64,000 nt of DNA from Trichostrongylus colubriformis (Eukaryota; Nematoda; Chromadorea; Rhabditida; Trichostrongylidae): the NCBI GenBank assembly GCA_963978905.1, contig OZ022258.1:49646591-49710590 (forward strand). Reading direction: 5' to 3'. Of this stretch, positions 31,640 through 43,533 are shown piece after piece (position 1 is the stretch's first letter; the number at the start of each line of letters is the position of its first letter). The notes beneath the pieces were generated by a model, which was given only the letters and a program-made list of their open reading frames with translations, was not told the origin of the DNA and did no database searches. The position numbers and the translations under genes are program-made.

Positions 31640-33430
31640 GCTAATGCTAGGGAGTGGATAAGTAGAAATATAAATGCGATTTAGAAATTCGAAGCAATGG
31701 AGGAGGAAATCTCATTAAGACACTGATGTAATGCCAAAGTTATATCAGATAATATCAAAATGATAGTCCATTTCAGATGTGTCATTTCGGTTAAATCAAT
31801 TGCAGCGTGACTAGGGTTGGGAGGAGCTCTGGAACGGATCAAACCTTTTTGGGCTAATGTCGGAAATGATTAAACCATATACTCATTTCCGTCTCTTAAG
31901 CCGAAGTGGTCACAACACGGAAGAACTCCTTGGTTTTATTTATCTAATTATTTTACACTCGGAAAGCACTGAGAAAAGCGAAGCAGTTTTTGCTGTTTTG
32001 ATCTTGGATTGACAACAATGGAGTGGAAGATTAATAACATAATATTTAATAGGTCTAAAAAATTTTAAAGACAATTTTTGAAGTTGTGATTTATGTAAGC
32101 TGCTGTTTTTTGCCGCAGCCTGTAATGTGGGAGTTTTTACGAGGAAGTGGTGAGTTATGGGCCCCATCCAGACCCGAGCTTTTGCCCATAACTCAGCATC
32201 CTTGTAACGGTTTTGAGGACAATATAAGTTTTTGAATATTTGATCGGAGCTATTTGTTAAAGTGGCTGTAGATGCTAAAGGACTGCATGAATGAAAACCA
32301 AGAATTAGTAACGAATTCATGAAACAGTGCAAGAGCCAGTTTTATTAGGAGGATGATAGCTTCATCAACAATAAATTCGAAAGAAAACACACCCACTTTT
32401 TGAGCCAACTGCGAGAACAACAATAGTCAACTTGAAAAACAACACAGTGGCAATAGAAAAACAACTAGCAGAGTGGCAATGGCATAAACACCACATCAGA
32501 GTCGATATGAGAACAGGTTTATCAATAGATCGAATGCCTACCAGGTTTAACAATAGATCAAATGCCTACTGATAGTGATTTTGCTATGAATTAGGGGAAT
32601 ACCTGAGATTGAAGATGGCGTCAAATGGTGAAAGGCCCGATGTGTACACAATTTTTTCAGAATTCAAATAAGAACCCGGTCAGATAGTTTCCAGTTGTGC
32701 CAAATATGTCCCCACAGTTGGTCAACGCAGTTTGAAAAATGATAAGGGAACAGCGCCGCCTATTTTGTTTTTTTTTCCTACACAAGAACTATTTATACAG
32801 TAAGATACATGTCATTTCCTGGGATGTCAACCGTCTCAAATTTATAAAATTTAATCGATTTCTGACAATTCACGTTTTGCGCTAACTAAAGCGGATGCAG
32901 TAGTATATAACGGCTTTACTTTACCTAAGTCAAGAACAACAAGGAGCTTCAGATTAGATAAACACTCTTACCGCTCCCTGTATCTCCATAGCGCCTTAAA
33001 TTTTGTTGATTCACAGTCGTAATCATAAAATTTCCCTATAAGAAAATACAGCTGATGATAAAGAAATGGTTCAAGACTTCTCATCAGTGAAGATTATTTG
33101 AAATTTCAAGAAACACTTCTCAAAAAGTGGAAAAGTGCTTGAGAAACAGAAGCTACTGAAGAAAGCGTTTTTATCACCACATAAAAATTTGTCAAAAACA
33201 GCTGTGATGAAGGGAGCAGATCTCTTCTATTGTATCACCCTACTGATAAATGTCGCATACATGGAAACAATAACAAGGACTATTGGCATGATAAACACTG
33301 ATAAGTATACTGTCATTGCTGGGTACCTATTAATATCAATTTGTGGGTAACCTGTTTGACACACAGCTCAAACAACAGCCTGTGTAGCCATGCCAGCCCT
33401 TCCTTCACTAGGGGTTTTAGCTTCCTACCC
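31640..33430. other. gene-free stretch apart from a SINE fragment
   Basis: Open frames are short and lack domains or splice support. A small direct repeat (CAATAGATC(G/A)AATGCCTAC) occurs at about 32523-32570. Confidence 0.4.
32171..32207 (+). repeat. tRNA-derived SINE tail fragment
   Basis: CGAGCTTTTGCCCATAACTC and CAGCATCCTTGTA match the tail of the element at 37420-37525. Confidence 0.65.
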
Positions 33431-33652
33431 CGGGTCAATCAAAGTCGGGGGGAGACGCAAAATTTTCACCAGCGTTAAGGCTTCTTTCCCTCTCTAGGTT
33501 TAGGCCAAGGCAGATGAGGCCTGTGCTTTGACAGATGCTTTTTCATGTGGGAGGAGGAGATATCAATTGTTGACTCAAACCTAGGGAGGGAAAGGAGCTC
33601 CGACGTCGACTCAAAGTTACGTCTCCCCCCTCCCCCGGCTTTATTTGACCCC
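33431..33652. mobile_element. poly-G/C-ended MITE, complete copy
   Basis: Left end GGGTCAATCAAAGTCGGGGG with GAGACGCAAAATTTTCAC; the right end is its complement, finishing CGGCTTTATTTGACC. The inner half-sites CCTCTCTAGGTTTAGG and CCTAGGGAGGG are also mirrored. Length is about 220 bp. Confidence 0.85.
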
Positions 33653-33899
33653 TGTCCCTGTCCCCTATTGAACATGAGTGTAATCCTTTCTTTATACCGT
33701 ATTGGTGACATGTTGGGGAACTTCAGAATTTGAGGTCTGCTTTGCAGTTCGACCAATTCAAACTGCCACCACATCAATTGTGTCTTTGCCATACATACTT
33801 TCATGCATTATGTATTCAATTCAGGTTCACCATATGTTGCTCCTTCGACAGCATTTCCATATTTCACTGACACAAGGGCACGGCAGAGCAAAAAACAGT

Positions 33900-34145
33900 A
33901 ATCCGCACACTGCGGAGCCCTGTAATCCAATACAATACCGCTCATATTTTTCGAAAAATCGACACCTAGCGACGGATTAATCGACGCAAACCGCCGCACT
34001 GTCATATCCTAGTTTAAAGTTGATAGAATGAGAAAAAAGTGGAAGCTTTGAATCCGTCTCGATGCGACAAGTTCAACGACCTATAAAATTTGGAATTTGA
34101 ATAAGTAGGTCACCAGCATCTCACTGAAAGCCGCAATAATTCCTT
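33900..34145 (-). repeat. dispersed repeat family R12, copy 2
   Basis: Reverse complement of the 12590-12830 repeat; shares GACGGATTAATCGACGCAAA and GTAGGTCACCAGCATCTC. Confidence 0.75.
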
Positions 34146-34684
34146 TTGTTTACCTTTAGGCAAGTCTTCAACTTTTTTGGTCCTAAATTAGCATGATCAA
34201 CTGTTGCTCGCCCATGTTCCGCACAAACATCATTTTTCAGTGAATTATCTTGAAGTTGCAAGACACTTTTTAGCAAGAGCTTTTCACAACATTTTTGAAA
34301 GTTTTTGAGCTCATTCCGTTAGAATCGATCGAGTTATTTCTAAAAAATCACTCTTCTTTCACAGACTACCAATTGCGTACTGCAGGTATCACATTGAGCT
34401 CTGGATTACAAGCATGCGCTGCTTCATGAAAAAGCTTCAAACATTAGTGTACGGTTTATTTTGAATGCATATTATTTCCCCTTCATAAACTAATAGCCAT
34501 GCTCAAACAACGCTTTGCATTGTGAATTTGGAAAAGATAATAATTCCACATGAACGTGTGAAGATGGATTTGAAATACACAAATTTACACTGCTGTGATC
34601 AAAAGGGAAACTGCTGATCAAGGAAGCAAGAATCATTGCCTTTCTCAATTATTGTCTCGCCTGAGGGTCAAAAAAGGAATATTT

Positions 34685-34830
34685 GCAGCTTTCACCAAGA
34701 AGTTGGTGATCTACTTATCCAAATTTGACATTCTATAAGTCGATGAGCTCGCCGCATCGAGACGAATCCAAAGCTTCCAATTTAGCCTAGGGGCTTATGC
34801 TCCGCTGATGAAGCAGACACAACCTTGGAA
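34685..34830 (+). repeat. dispersed repeat family R12, copy 3 (partial)
   Basis: Shares GCAGCTTTCACC, GAAGTTGGTGATCTACTTAT and TCGATGAGCTCGCCGCATC with 12590-12700. Confidence 0.65.
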
Positions 34831-35457
34831 GAGCAGCATTCAAGACTTTCAGTAGAATTTGAATATCTTTGTCGTCACAGTTCTACCTAGCATCTTCTCA
34901 CTACAGCAACAAGAAAATACGATGTAACAAGCAAACTGCTACAGTGGAACGGACGTATGAAAAATGTTAGTGAATGTGCGTGGTGAGCTTCGGAAAAAAG
35001 ATTATGGGTCGTCGACGCAGAGCACGATGAGGAAACGTTGAGGCGCAGCCCAGAAAAAAATGCTAGAGTGTATAAAATTCAAATCTCCGAATAATGTAAA
35101 GAGTAAATCTTGACACATCATTTTTATTCGATATCATAATGTGCCCCATAGATTAAGTAGGGTTTTTAAGAGAATAAAAGAGTACTAGCCATGAGACCCT
35201 TCATGGAGCAGCATACGAGTGACTCATATTATTCAAAGGCACCAGAATGGGATAATCCGGACAGGGCTATCATTGCGCACTTTGCTTTTCAGAGAGACAC
35301 ACTATGGTGCTTGAAACTTCCTAAAGATACTGATAAGGCTATGTTTTCTATGCTGTGACTCGTTATGTTTTCTTATGATATGACATGCTTATGTATATGT
35401 AGTAGGCTTTATAAAGAATTCGTGCCTTTCTATTCCCCTTATTCCCGTTATTTATTA

Positions 35458-35701
35458 CCAGTTGGGCTGGCGCACACTACTGTGCGCGTCACACATGGAA
35501 GCATGTTACTTGGCTTGAGCAATATCAATCGATCAGTATCATCATTCAAACAGTTTGGAGGAACAGGGAATTCGCAAAAATGGGAAAAGGGAACAAAATC
35601 CCTCCCGTCAGTCTCTTCCTTCCGCATCAGTCGATATTGATCAAGCTCATTTTGCATGCTTCCATGTGTGACGCGCTAGTAGTGTCCGCCAGCCCAACTG
35701 G
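35458..35701. mobile_element. foldback MITE, CCAGTTGGGCTGGCGCACAC family, copy 2
   Basis: Inverted ends with TA borders; the inner arms extend to CATGGAAGCATG and its mirror CATGCTTCCATG. Beyond its right end the flank (CCATCTTTGCTGCGACG) also matches the flank of copy 1, so both copies sit in, or extend into, a larger repeat. Confidence 0.9.
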
Positions 35702-35849
35702 TATGTAAAATTCGGGAAACCATCTTTGCTGCGACGGGGCATTCGCGTCGCAGCAAAGAGCAATTTTCCGTCATTCGCTTTTCGAAGCTCATTATCAGCC
35801 CTTATCAGCTTATCACTTGCGACGCGATATATGAAATCCCGGTCAAACA

Positions 35850-35960
35850 CACACCCAGACACACACACACACGAACAGACACACTTCGCCGATTATGTAT
35901 AGTAGGATTAACTTACCCATTCCTTATTCATATACCCGCTATATATATATACTATATTCT
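35850..35960. repeat. CA-rich and TA-rich simple repeats
   Basis: ACACACACCCAGACACACAC near 35850 and TATATATATA near 35940. Confidence 0.85.
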
Positions 35961-35964
35961 TTAT

Positions 35965-37415
35965 ACGGATACTCTATAGAGTTTCTTTTGCTCTGCAAAA
36001 CAGTCTTCAATTGCCTTGAATCTTTTCACTTTGTGACATTTACGAGGCTTCGAAATGATGTAATGATGTGAGGGAAAACTCCACATTTTCATCATTTTCT
36101 CTTCTTCGCTTACCATCAAGCTCAAGAAATACATAAACACATGGTCAATAGAGCTTTTCTCGCTACTAAAAAGCTCCATTCTCTTTTGCTTATTTAGTTG
36201 TTTGATGACAATAAGGCTTTACATTAACCTCCAACCAGTAGACACAGGAAAAATATCCTAGTTTAGGCAGCACACCAGCCACACCACTCTACATGAACCT
36301 GACGGATTTAAGTAGAAAAATCGCATTACGAAAGCCATTTTTGGTCCGCAGATGTCTCATGAACGAATCAAGCTCATCTGTAGCTCCGCAAGTCGCTCTA
36401 CGGGAGGCCCATTCGGAACCACCACGATGATTAGTGAGTTCTTCCTTTTGACGTTCTCTTTCCTTAGCAATAGTCTGGGACATAGCTCTTGAAATGAGCA
36501 AATTTTGTATGTATGAGTATCTACAGTTACAGAAAGATCGAAGTGAAAATGCTAAGTTTCACTGAAGGCGTTGCCGTAGATGGCTGCACATATGCTGGTG
36601 TTGAAATCAAAACACATTCCGACCAGCTACTTTCTGGTCACAGGTGCGCCTTACAGCAACGTACGGAGTCGCGATTTCCGCATGCACAAATTAAACTTAC
36701 ATAGAAACTTTTTTCAGGTTCTGCTCAAAGGATCCCAAGACTGTGCTCAAATCGGACTTGGACATGGCACCCGTGATAACCTACAACCGAATCTACTCCA
36801 CTGTCACGAAATCAGAGTACCGCTACATTTAGACACACTTTGGGCACAGTTTTTAATGAATAAAGCACTTCACAACAAGTGTAAGGCAGAACTTTGCGAA
36901 AGTGTTCCCATTTTAATCTTGTGCCCATTACACGCTAAAATGAGTATCACAGCTGCAAACTGCTCTAAGCGTAATATTGTTGCTACTGCGACGCCATATA
37001 GGCAAGATTTCAACTCCTTAGTCGGGATCCTTTCCTACCTATCAGCATTGTTTCAGCATTTACGTTTATGCTAGAATTTGAAAGAAGCTTCCGTCCTCAA
37101 CTGTTTTTCGCTTCACATGTCATACTACACATCTGTATGATGAATGGGGACGGGGGTTGTGAAACATCGCGTAATCTGGATTGAATTTGGTTTATACGCA
37201 GCTCTACAACTGCTCTACAGGACCAGTAGACTCGTTGGTGAAAAAACGAGTTTCCCCTAAACTTCAAAATTGGCTTACTGCTCCCCTTTACTAGTTACCT
37301 GCGGATTTCAGACAAAACTATCAGTTGATATTGGCCAACCGGCTCAACACGTTATACGTGTGAGTGCTGATAAGCTATGGTAAATATACCATTCAGAGAG
37401 CTGAGTTAAGGTGAA
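35965..37415. other. no gene recognised
   Basis: Contains a 164-codon open frame (36580-37074, plus) and a 70-codon frame (36289-36501, minus) with no recognisable motif and no paralogue in the window. They are left unassigned. Confidence 0.35.
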
Positions 37416-37419
37416 GGTG

Positions 37420-37525
37420 GTGTCGGTAGTGTAATGGATTAGCACATATCCCCGGAAAGGATGAAGTGCGGGTTCGAGTCCCGTCCGGCACCGAAGCTTT
37501 TGCCCATAACTCAGCATCCTTGTAG
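37420..37525 (+). repeat. tRNA-derived SINE with intact cloverleaf head
   Basis: Positions 37420-37492 fold as a tRNA: acceptor GTGTCGG/CCGGCAC, D stem GTGT/GCAC, anticodon stem TATCC/GGATG with loop CCGGAAA (formal anticodon GGA), and T arm GCGGG-TTCGAGT-CCCGT. Box A (TAGTGTAATGG) and box B (GGTTCGAGTCC) are present. The usual T33 is C and there is no long variable arm as Ser-GGA would need, so it is not a normal tRNA. The following GAAGCTTTTGCCCATAACTC...CTTGTAG tail recurs at 15.0, 23.5 and 32.2 kb, which marks a SINE family. Confidence 0.75.
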
Positions 37526-37529
37526 TAAA

Positions 37530-39000
37530 ACTATCAGCATTCTCTCACTCGACATTTTTAATAACACCTTCATGAGAATATCCAGATTGCATTCCTTGAA
37601 ATAGGTCACATAATTTTCAAATGCATGAGTCTTCATGACACGATAATCTTTGGGATTTCCCTTGTGAGTTGCGTTCATCTTTTGGTGTAGTCCAATAGTT
37701 GGTCCTTCCCCTTACATATTACAGAACTTTTCTAGTCTCAATACCATTCCACATGGTGTTGCGCATATTTCGATTCTGGCTCCGCCCACTTGAGCACCAT
37801 TTGTCTCTCACGTTTGATCATCTTTCCCGCTCCCAGACTTTCGCAACAACACTACGATCTTTTTGTTTAACTCCGCCCGCTAATGGAAAAGCTCCGCCCA
37901 CTGATGAAATTTTACTTCCCCTCACAGCGCTAGCTGCTATGACTTTTCTTCCTATTTAGCTAACTAGTTTGGATGTTGGTCATTTGTAGCGATCTTTTTC
38001 TAGCCTTCAGCCTGTGTTGGAACAGAGATATGAATTATTGTTACAATACCGCCTATTTGGGTGCGCTCAGCCTACGGAGTCCGAGCCCCTTTCATGTTTT
38101 TCGAAAACTCATGGCTAAAGAATTTCCGATTCAAGTACCAAATACCCAAGTACAGTGGACGGAGCGTGCACTCGGGTGCTTACTGTGGAGTCTGTTCGCC
38201 TTTTGGATAGTGCCACGCGGGTCTAATATAGTTTATTCAGATACGAATATCACGATCACCAGCGAAATAGTGACGCCGCTTCGTTCGCCGTCCACCGATG
38301 AGTTCACCGAAAAGCAGGGGTCCTTCGGTTCGGAGCGGGAAAACTGACGGGTGTCAAGTTATTGATTGGACGCTGCCTGAACAGAGTAATCGTGTCGCAG
38401 AACCCAAACAGGGAGTTGAATGGTCAACTACCAGCTTCCTTGCGTAGTTGACCGAGTATTGAATACAGTCGTTGACCGGGTATTGAATCCAAACCGTCGA
38501 CCGAATATTGCCGGACCGTCCAGTGGGGGATGTGGCCTGAATGAGTATACAGCAGCAAATGAATAGACCAGGTAAGATGAATCAAAAGACGACTAGCCTG
38601 CAGTCGTCGTCGAAGCACACAGCGTGGGGCAGCCGAGCTTATCGGCTCACTGATCGGTGGCGAGAAGGCCGAGGCTATGAAAATGCGGTGTGCTCGAAGC
38701 GGAGCAGATGATCGTTGGTATTGATTGTAGGCCTTAAGGGCGATCGAGGAGGAATAGAAGAATCTCGGCTCAGCTCAGCTCAGCTTTGCTCCGTCCCCCG
38801 AGATAGTACTGTGAAGCTTATATACAGCGCGATTACGTGGATATTGAGACCATTAACTCTTCCCCTGTAAACATAATTTTCCTCCAAGAAATCTATGTTT
38901 TGAGAACTAGGTTTCTCATGCATTTGCTAGAATGAAATCTTCCCAAAAATGTAAACATAGCTACTTGCCTGGGAATCTGGAAAAATCTGGGAAAAGTCGC
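37530..39000. other. no gene recognised
   Basis: Includes open frames of 86 and 124 codons (37699-37959 and 37973-38347) without domains. Short CTCCGCCCAC motifs recur near 37780, 37875 and 37890. Confidence 0.35.
38443..38512. repeat. ~23-bp tandem repeat, three units
   Basis: Units GTTGACCGAGTATTGAAT, GTTGACCGGGTATTGAAT and GTCGACCGAATATTG. Confidence 0.8.
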
Positions 39001-39432
39001 ACTTTGCGACACTTACTTGGTTCATGTGTGCTCCTACCTTCTTGTGCCATGCCCTGCCCATAACGAACTTGCCCCATTGCTACAAGTTTTTTTAAGTAAT
39101 GTCTAATTTTGCGACAGACGTACGGAGGGACGGATGTACAGATAGACGACGCAACTCCCATATAGTGGACATGGTTCGCTCGCTCACTAAAAATAGGGCG
39201 TATCGCAATAATGTCGTGGTTGCCGGTAGTGGGTAATCGACTGCTGGCATCGAATCAGGACTTATGAAACGGTCACACAATCCAGCAAAGGAATAAGGGA
39301 AGAAAGCTGTGCGAAGTGTGTTTCCGACACCATTGGAAATTTTGCAAGTGAGTAGGAAGAACAAAGCAATGAAAAAAATTGTAAACATTAGATGCTTTGT
39401 AGTGCTCTCGAACAACAACAATCATGGGAACA

Positions 39433-39438
39433 TTTATT
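39433..39438 (-). terminator. poly(A) signal of secreted-protein copy 3
   Basis: AATAAA on the minus strand downstream of the broken gene, at the family position. Confidence 0.65.
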
Positions 39439-39461
39439 GCCTCCTTCAGACTTGAATGGTA

Positions 39462-40680
39462 CTAATTGTAAGCAGAAACTTCACATGAGCACTTCTTCAC
39501 ACGTCCAGCTGGTTTCAATGCTTTTTCATGTTTCAATAAAGCACCGCGATGTTTTCGATATTTGAACAAGGTAGCGAACTGCCCTCGGAGGTCGTCAATA
39601 TTACATTTCGATAAATCAAATTTTTTCAAAAATTCTTCGCCAGTGTAGCATGTCATAGGCCCGTCATTTTCAGAATAACAATAATATTAGGTCTGTGCAG
39701 AATAAATGGCCAAAACAAAACTGGCCATAACTTCGCTCAGACACAAGTTTACTTGTTGAAATAAAAACCATTCGAATCTACAGAATTTCGCCAACGATCC
39801 GTTGAAGAAAATATGTCATCATGATCAAATTCTGGATTGCTAGAATCAATAAAGTCAAGAATGGCATTTTTACCGTGCATAATTTTTCTGCCGCAGGTTT
39901 GCATCGGGAACCCGGAAAAAGTGGTAATCCGTCAGGGATAGGTCTGGGGAATAAGGGGGGTGAGGGAGAGGCTCGATGCCTAACTGCATCATTTTTTACT
40001 GGGTGCGCAAAACAACGCAAAACCCCACAGTTCGCAAGTCACCCGGCAGAAACTGATCGAGACGCTCCCTGCCCCCCTTATTCCCCAGACCTATTCCTGA
40101 CGGATTACCACTTTTTCCCGGTTTTCGATGCAAACCTGCGCCAGAAGAAGTTCGCCGAAACGATGCATGTTGGAAATGCCATCGTTGACTTCATCAATTT
40201 TCGCAATTCAGAATTTGATCATGATGGCATATTTTCTTTACCAGATCGTTGGCAAGGTTGTGTAGATTTGAATGTTTTTTTATTTCGACAAATAAAGTTG
40301 TGCCTGAGCGAAGTTATGGCGTTTTGAAAAAAGTGTTCCGTTTTGGCCATTTATTCTGCACAGACCTAATAGTAATTGTCAAGCATACTATTTTTGTTAT
40401 GGTCATGAGTTTTCTCGTCGATGTTGCGTAAATCGATGCTATTGTGGTTGCCTTCGTTGTTGCTGATGTCAGGGATGTGGTCGTCGTTGTCAGATTCGCT
40501 GTTTTCTTCGGAAGGGTTAACACTGCTGCCGGCTTCGTTATCGGAGTGAGCACCGTCGTGGGTCTGTTGCACATCCATGTTGCCTTTGAACACCAGTTTA
40601 CTGGTGTGAACCATGTGCCCAAGTGTACAGTGGAAGCTGATTGCCAACACAGCAGCAATGGAAACGATGGCGAATTTCAT
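39462..40680 (-). pseudogene. small secreted cysteine-containing protein, copy 3, broken by a foldback mariner
   Basis: The 5' part (40680 down to about 40367) has the family signal peptide (MKFAIVSIAAVLAISFHC...) and the longest linker of the three copies, rich in Asp, Asn, Ser and His. A 677-bp element (39690-40366) then interrupts it. The 3' part (about 39687-39462) resumes with YCYSENDG-MTC, DLSKCNIDDLRGQF and KKCSCEVSA, followed by two added residues and a stop. Removing the element and one TA leaves an in-frame TAA and six extra bases compared with copy 2, so the copy would still be broken. TATA box (40766-40774) and poly(A) signal survive. The break is recent enough that both halves remain well conserved. 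Confidence 0.85.
39690..40366. mobile_element. foldback element built from two inverted mariner 3' ends
   Basis: Inverted ends GGTCTGTGCAGAATAAATGG and its complement, flanked by TA (39688-39689 and 40367-40368). Each arm (about 39690-39961 and 40072-40366) encodes, in opposite directions, the C-terminal part of a mariner transposase with the YSPDL...TDYHFF block; the plus-strand arm continues to RWQGCVDLN. The element thus has two tails and no head, and cannot encode transposase. Confidence 0.88.
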
Positions 40681-40765
40681 CTGTAATATCAGAATTTGTT
40701 GCAATGTTCGAAAATATTACTTAAATGAAACCAGTCAAGACTGATGAAAATAGGTCCCATCTTCC

Positions 40766-40774
40766 TTTATATAC
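40766..40774 (-). promoter_or_regulatory. TATA box of secreted-protein copy 3
   Basis: TATATAAA-like element on the minus strand, about 86 nt upstream of the start codon, conserved with copies 1 and 2. Confidence 0.65.
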
Positions 40775-41089
40775 ACATCAAAAGCCCTTATTTTATTCTC
40801 GGCAGCCGCAAATTTGGAGTTAGCCTATGCTTATTTAATGATACGTTGCTGATGGATATTATAATGGTTTCGTGCATCGGCAAGTTACATATTAAATTGA
40901 TTGCAGAGAATGTAATGGCGGAAACATTCTTTAACCGCCTAATTCCTGCTTTGGTTGCCGCTACACTCCGCGATATTGCGGTTTTGCGACTTCGCACTTT
41001 CGTACGCGATACCACCACCTTGAGGTTGTGCAGTGCCGCAACTTCGCGTGCGAAGCCGCAGCGGAGTTGAGCCTCCGTCGAGGAATCCT

Positions 41090-42300
41090 CGACAGGGGAG
41101 GGTCTTATTTGGTTTGCTGGGATGAGAGATGGTCGTAGTCATCGAGGTAGGCAGTGATCAACGGAATTTCTCAGGCTGAGGTCCAAAGTGTAAGGGAGGA
41201 GATGTGATAAAACTGACTAACTGGGTTCGAATCCGAAAGTAGTATTTAAATTAATCATAATGGAAACCTCATGCATGGCGCGATCCACAACGCAGCCGGC
41301 CAATGCCGATAACCATTTCATTGGTCCGCTGGCACCAAAACCACCTACACAGACACCTCCGACAAATTCACCCACTAACTGTGGGAAGCGGTATCTACCA
41401 CAGGTACCATCGTGGTTGAATACTCCAGAACCTATGGGATGAAAACGAAAAATTAGCTGATGTGGGCTGTTTTCATATCCCACAACAACTGAAAGTACTT
41501 GCTCTGCTAGCGAGCCACTATGCGGACCGGAAAAGCGTTTTTATTCACTGAGGATGGGAAGGAAATACTCATGCATCTTGCAGCGAGGTTAGAAGAAGCC
41601 AACCACCCTTTCGTTGGTCTTCTGAGAGCAGAAGATGCGTACCGGGAGCGTAGCGGACACAATGAATCTTTTTTCCAAAGATTCGTGGAAAGATCTAGCA
41701 ACCCCAACGAAAACAATTTTCCTGTACTGGCTTCCCTCGAAATAACTTCTTTCACTCCAAAGATATGGTAATGTTCAAGTAATCTTTTGAAAGCGGCAAC
41801 CTTGCAGACCCCGGATAAGAAAACAGCACTCATAAGGTTTAGTTTCTAGGAAGATATGACGATTTAAAGTGCAACACTTTGAAATTTTTCAAAATTTCCT
41901 CGACCGGATACCCATATCGAGGACTACGCAACCATTAGGGATACCAAGCGGCAAACAGATTGATCCAAGGAACTTATCTCAAGAAAACCGGTCAACGTGC
42001 TTTGAAGTGGAGTCTAAGCAAGATTTCACGTATTCAGAAAATGTCCAAATTTGGTATGGGGCGCAGTGGAGCATATTACATGGTTCCTATTTAGTTTCTA
42101 AGTTTCTATTCTTGTTTTTTCATCCTTTATCCCTGCCCCATCGCTTGCATGACTATTAAGCCTTCTGTCGTCAGAGAACGGGCACGTTACGCATGTTCGG
42201 CACCTCTTTCGTTTCGGAATATAAGTCCTTAATTTTATTGGGTATTATTTCTCTTAGACGCTCTTGTTTCGGAATATAAGTACTCAGTTTGTCAGGTTCT
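41090..42300. other. insertion relative to the 21-25 kb block, unassigned open frames
   Basis: This stretch has no counterpart in the 20.9-25 kb block. It holds moderately long frames on both strands (minus 41217-41483, with VGGVCVGGFGASG; plus 41520-41771, with EDGKEILMHLAARLEEA; plus 41869-42159). None shows a recognised domain or a clear exon boundary. It may be a degraded mobile element or gene fragment. Confidence 0.3.
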
Positions 42301-42319
42301 TGCTTCTCTTATTTTGTTA

Positions 42320-42728
42320 GGCCGCGTTCATACTTTGCGCACCCACACCGGCGACGGCGGCGTCAAACTGACGCAACCATTTGGCTGCCGCAGAAGACGG
42401 CGTCAATTGATAATGCGCACCGTTTGCAAAACGCTCGACCCAACCACACTACAGTATAGTGGTCGTGACGAGAGTCTACGATTTCGATTTTGAATCTTGG
42501 CATAGTGCCATACTACGCCACATTCGTATTTGAATTCCTGGGCTCTCGCCACGATCACCATGCTGTAGTGTGGTTGGATCGAGCGTTTTGCAAACGGTGC
42601 GCATTATCTATTGACGCCGTAGTCTACGGAAGGCAAATGCTGCGTCAGTTTGACGCCGGCACCGTGGCGACGTCAGTCACGTCGGCATCGGCGGCGACGG
42701 CGTCGATGCGCAAAGTATGAACGCATCC
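42320..42728. mobile_element. PIF/Harbinger-like MITE, 409 bp
   Basis: Ends GGCCGCGTTCATACTTTGCG and its near-complement, flanked by TTA on both sides, the 3-bp target expected for PIF/Harbinger elements. A second nested pair (ACCGTTTGCAAAACGCTCGA and its mirror) makes the whole element fold back. Confidence 0.85.
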
Positions 42729-42899
42729 TTAGGAGTTTGGCCTGATTTCTTTTTACTACAGGTTCTTAATCCCCTTGATGCATTGGTTGCGTAGAAATAG
42801 CGGAACCTGAAGAAGGTGGGGGGAGGGGTCGTATTTTCTGAAATTTCTCTCGACGCCACGCTTGACCCTGGCCGTGATACCGCAAAGTCTCAAAATCGC

Positions 42900-43330
42900 G
42901 AGTTCTGACTGTGGCCTAATGCTATGCTGCTGAACTATCGGATATATAGTTATAAAATGCGTATTAGCGGTTTCCTGATGAATTATCTGCAAAGGCATTC
43001 ACTACTTCTATTATTCTCGAATTTCGCAACATACAGAAGCGCGTCACTCCTGCTTGATTAATGCTCCATGAACGATGGATTGTGTGACTATTCGTCATAA
43101 TTTATTATAGCAAAGAAATTATTTTATGTAAATCGAATGCATTAACATCCCAAGCGAATTCCATCTACTAATTGATTCTGAAAGGAAACCGCATAGCCCT
43201 TATACTACTGGGTCATTCCTCAAGTGATGTCGCTTTTTTCAAACAAAAATTTTTCCCATAAAAGTACAAGTTTGTGCAGCAACTCGTAAATCATTCGGGA
43301 AGGATACATATTTCTGCTCTACAAGTAACA
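42900..43330. repeat. duplicated segment shared with 22130-22560
   Basis: GAAATTATTTTATGTAAATC, AAGCGAATTCCATC and CTGGGTCATTCC follow in the same order as at 22130-22560, with scattered substitutions. Includes the left end of a mariner-type repeat. Confidence 0.8.
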
Positions 43331-43439
43331 AACGTTTTATTACCACGTTACGTACAAGACGCGCAGAGAAGAACTTGGGTTTTGTTCTTCTGGTTCCTCC
43401 GGGTGTGTTGTTGGGTCATGTCACCCATGAGTGGGCTTA

Positions 43440-43533
43440 GGCCGCTTTCATACTTTACGCGTACTCATACCGCCGGTGACGGCGTCAAATCGACGCAGGT
43501 GACGGCGTCGGTGCGCAAAGTATGAAAGCGGCC
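43440..43533. mobile_element. PIF/Harbinger-like MITE, 94 bp
   Basis: Ends GGCCGCTTTCATACTTTACG and its near-complement, flanked by TTA at 43437-43439 and 43534-43536. It is a short relative of the 409-bp copy at 42320. Confidence 0.88.

Noticed and set aside
36580..37074. 164-codon plus-strand frame
   Set aside because: No recognisable motif, no paralogue in the window, no splice or promoter context. Kept only as an unassigned stretch.
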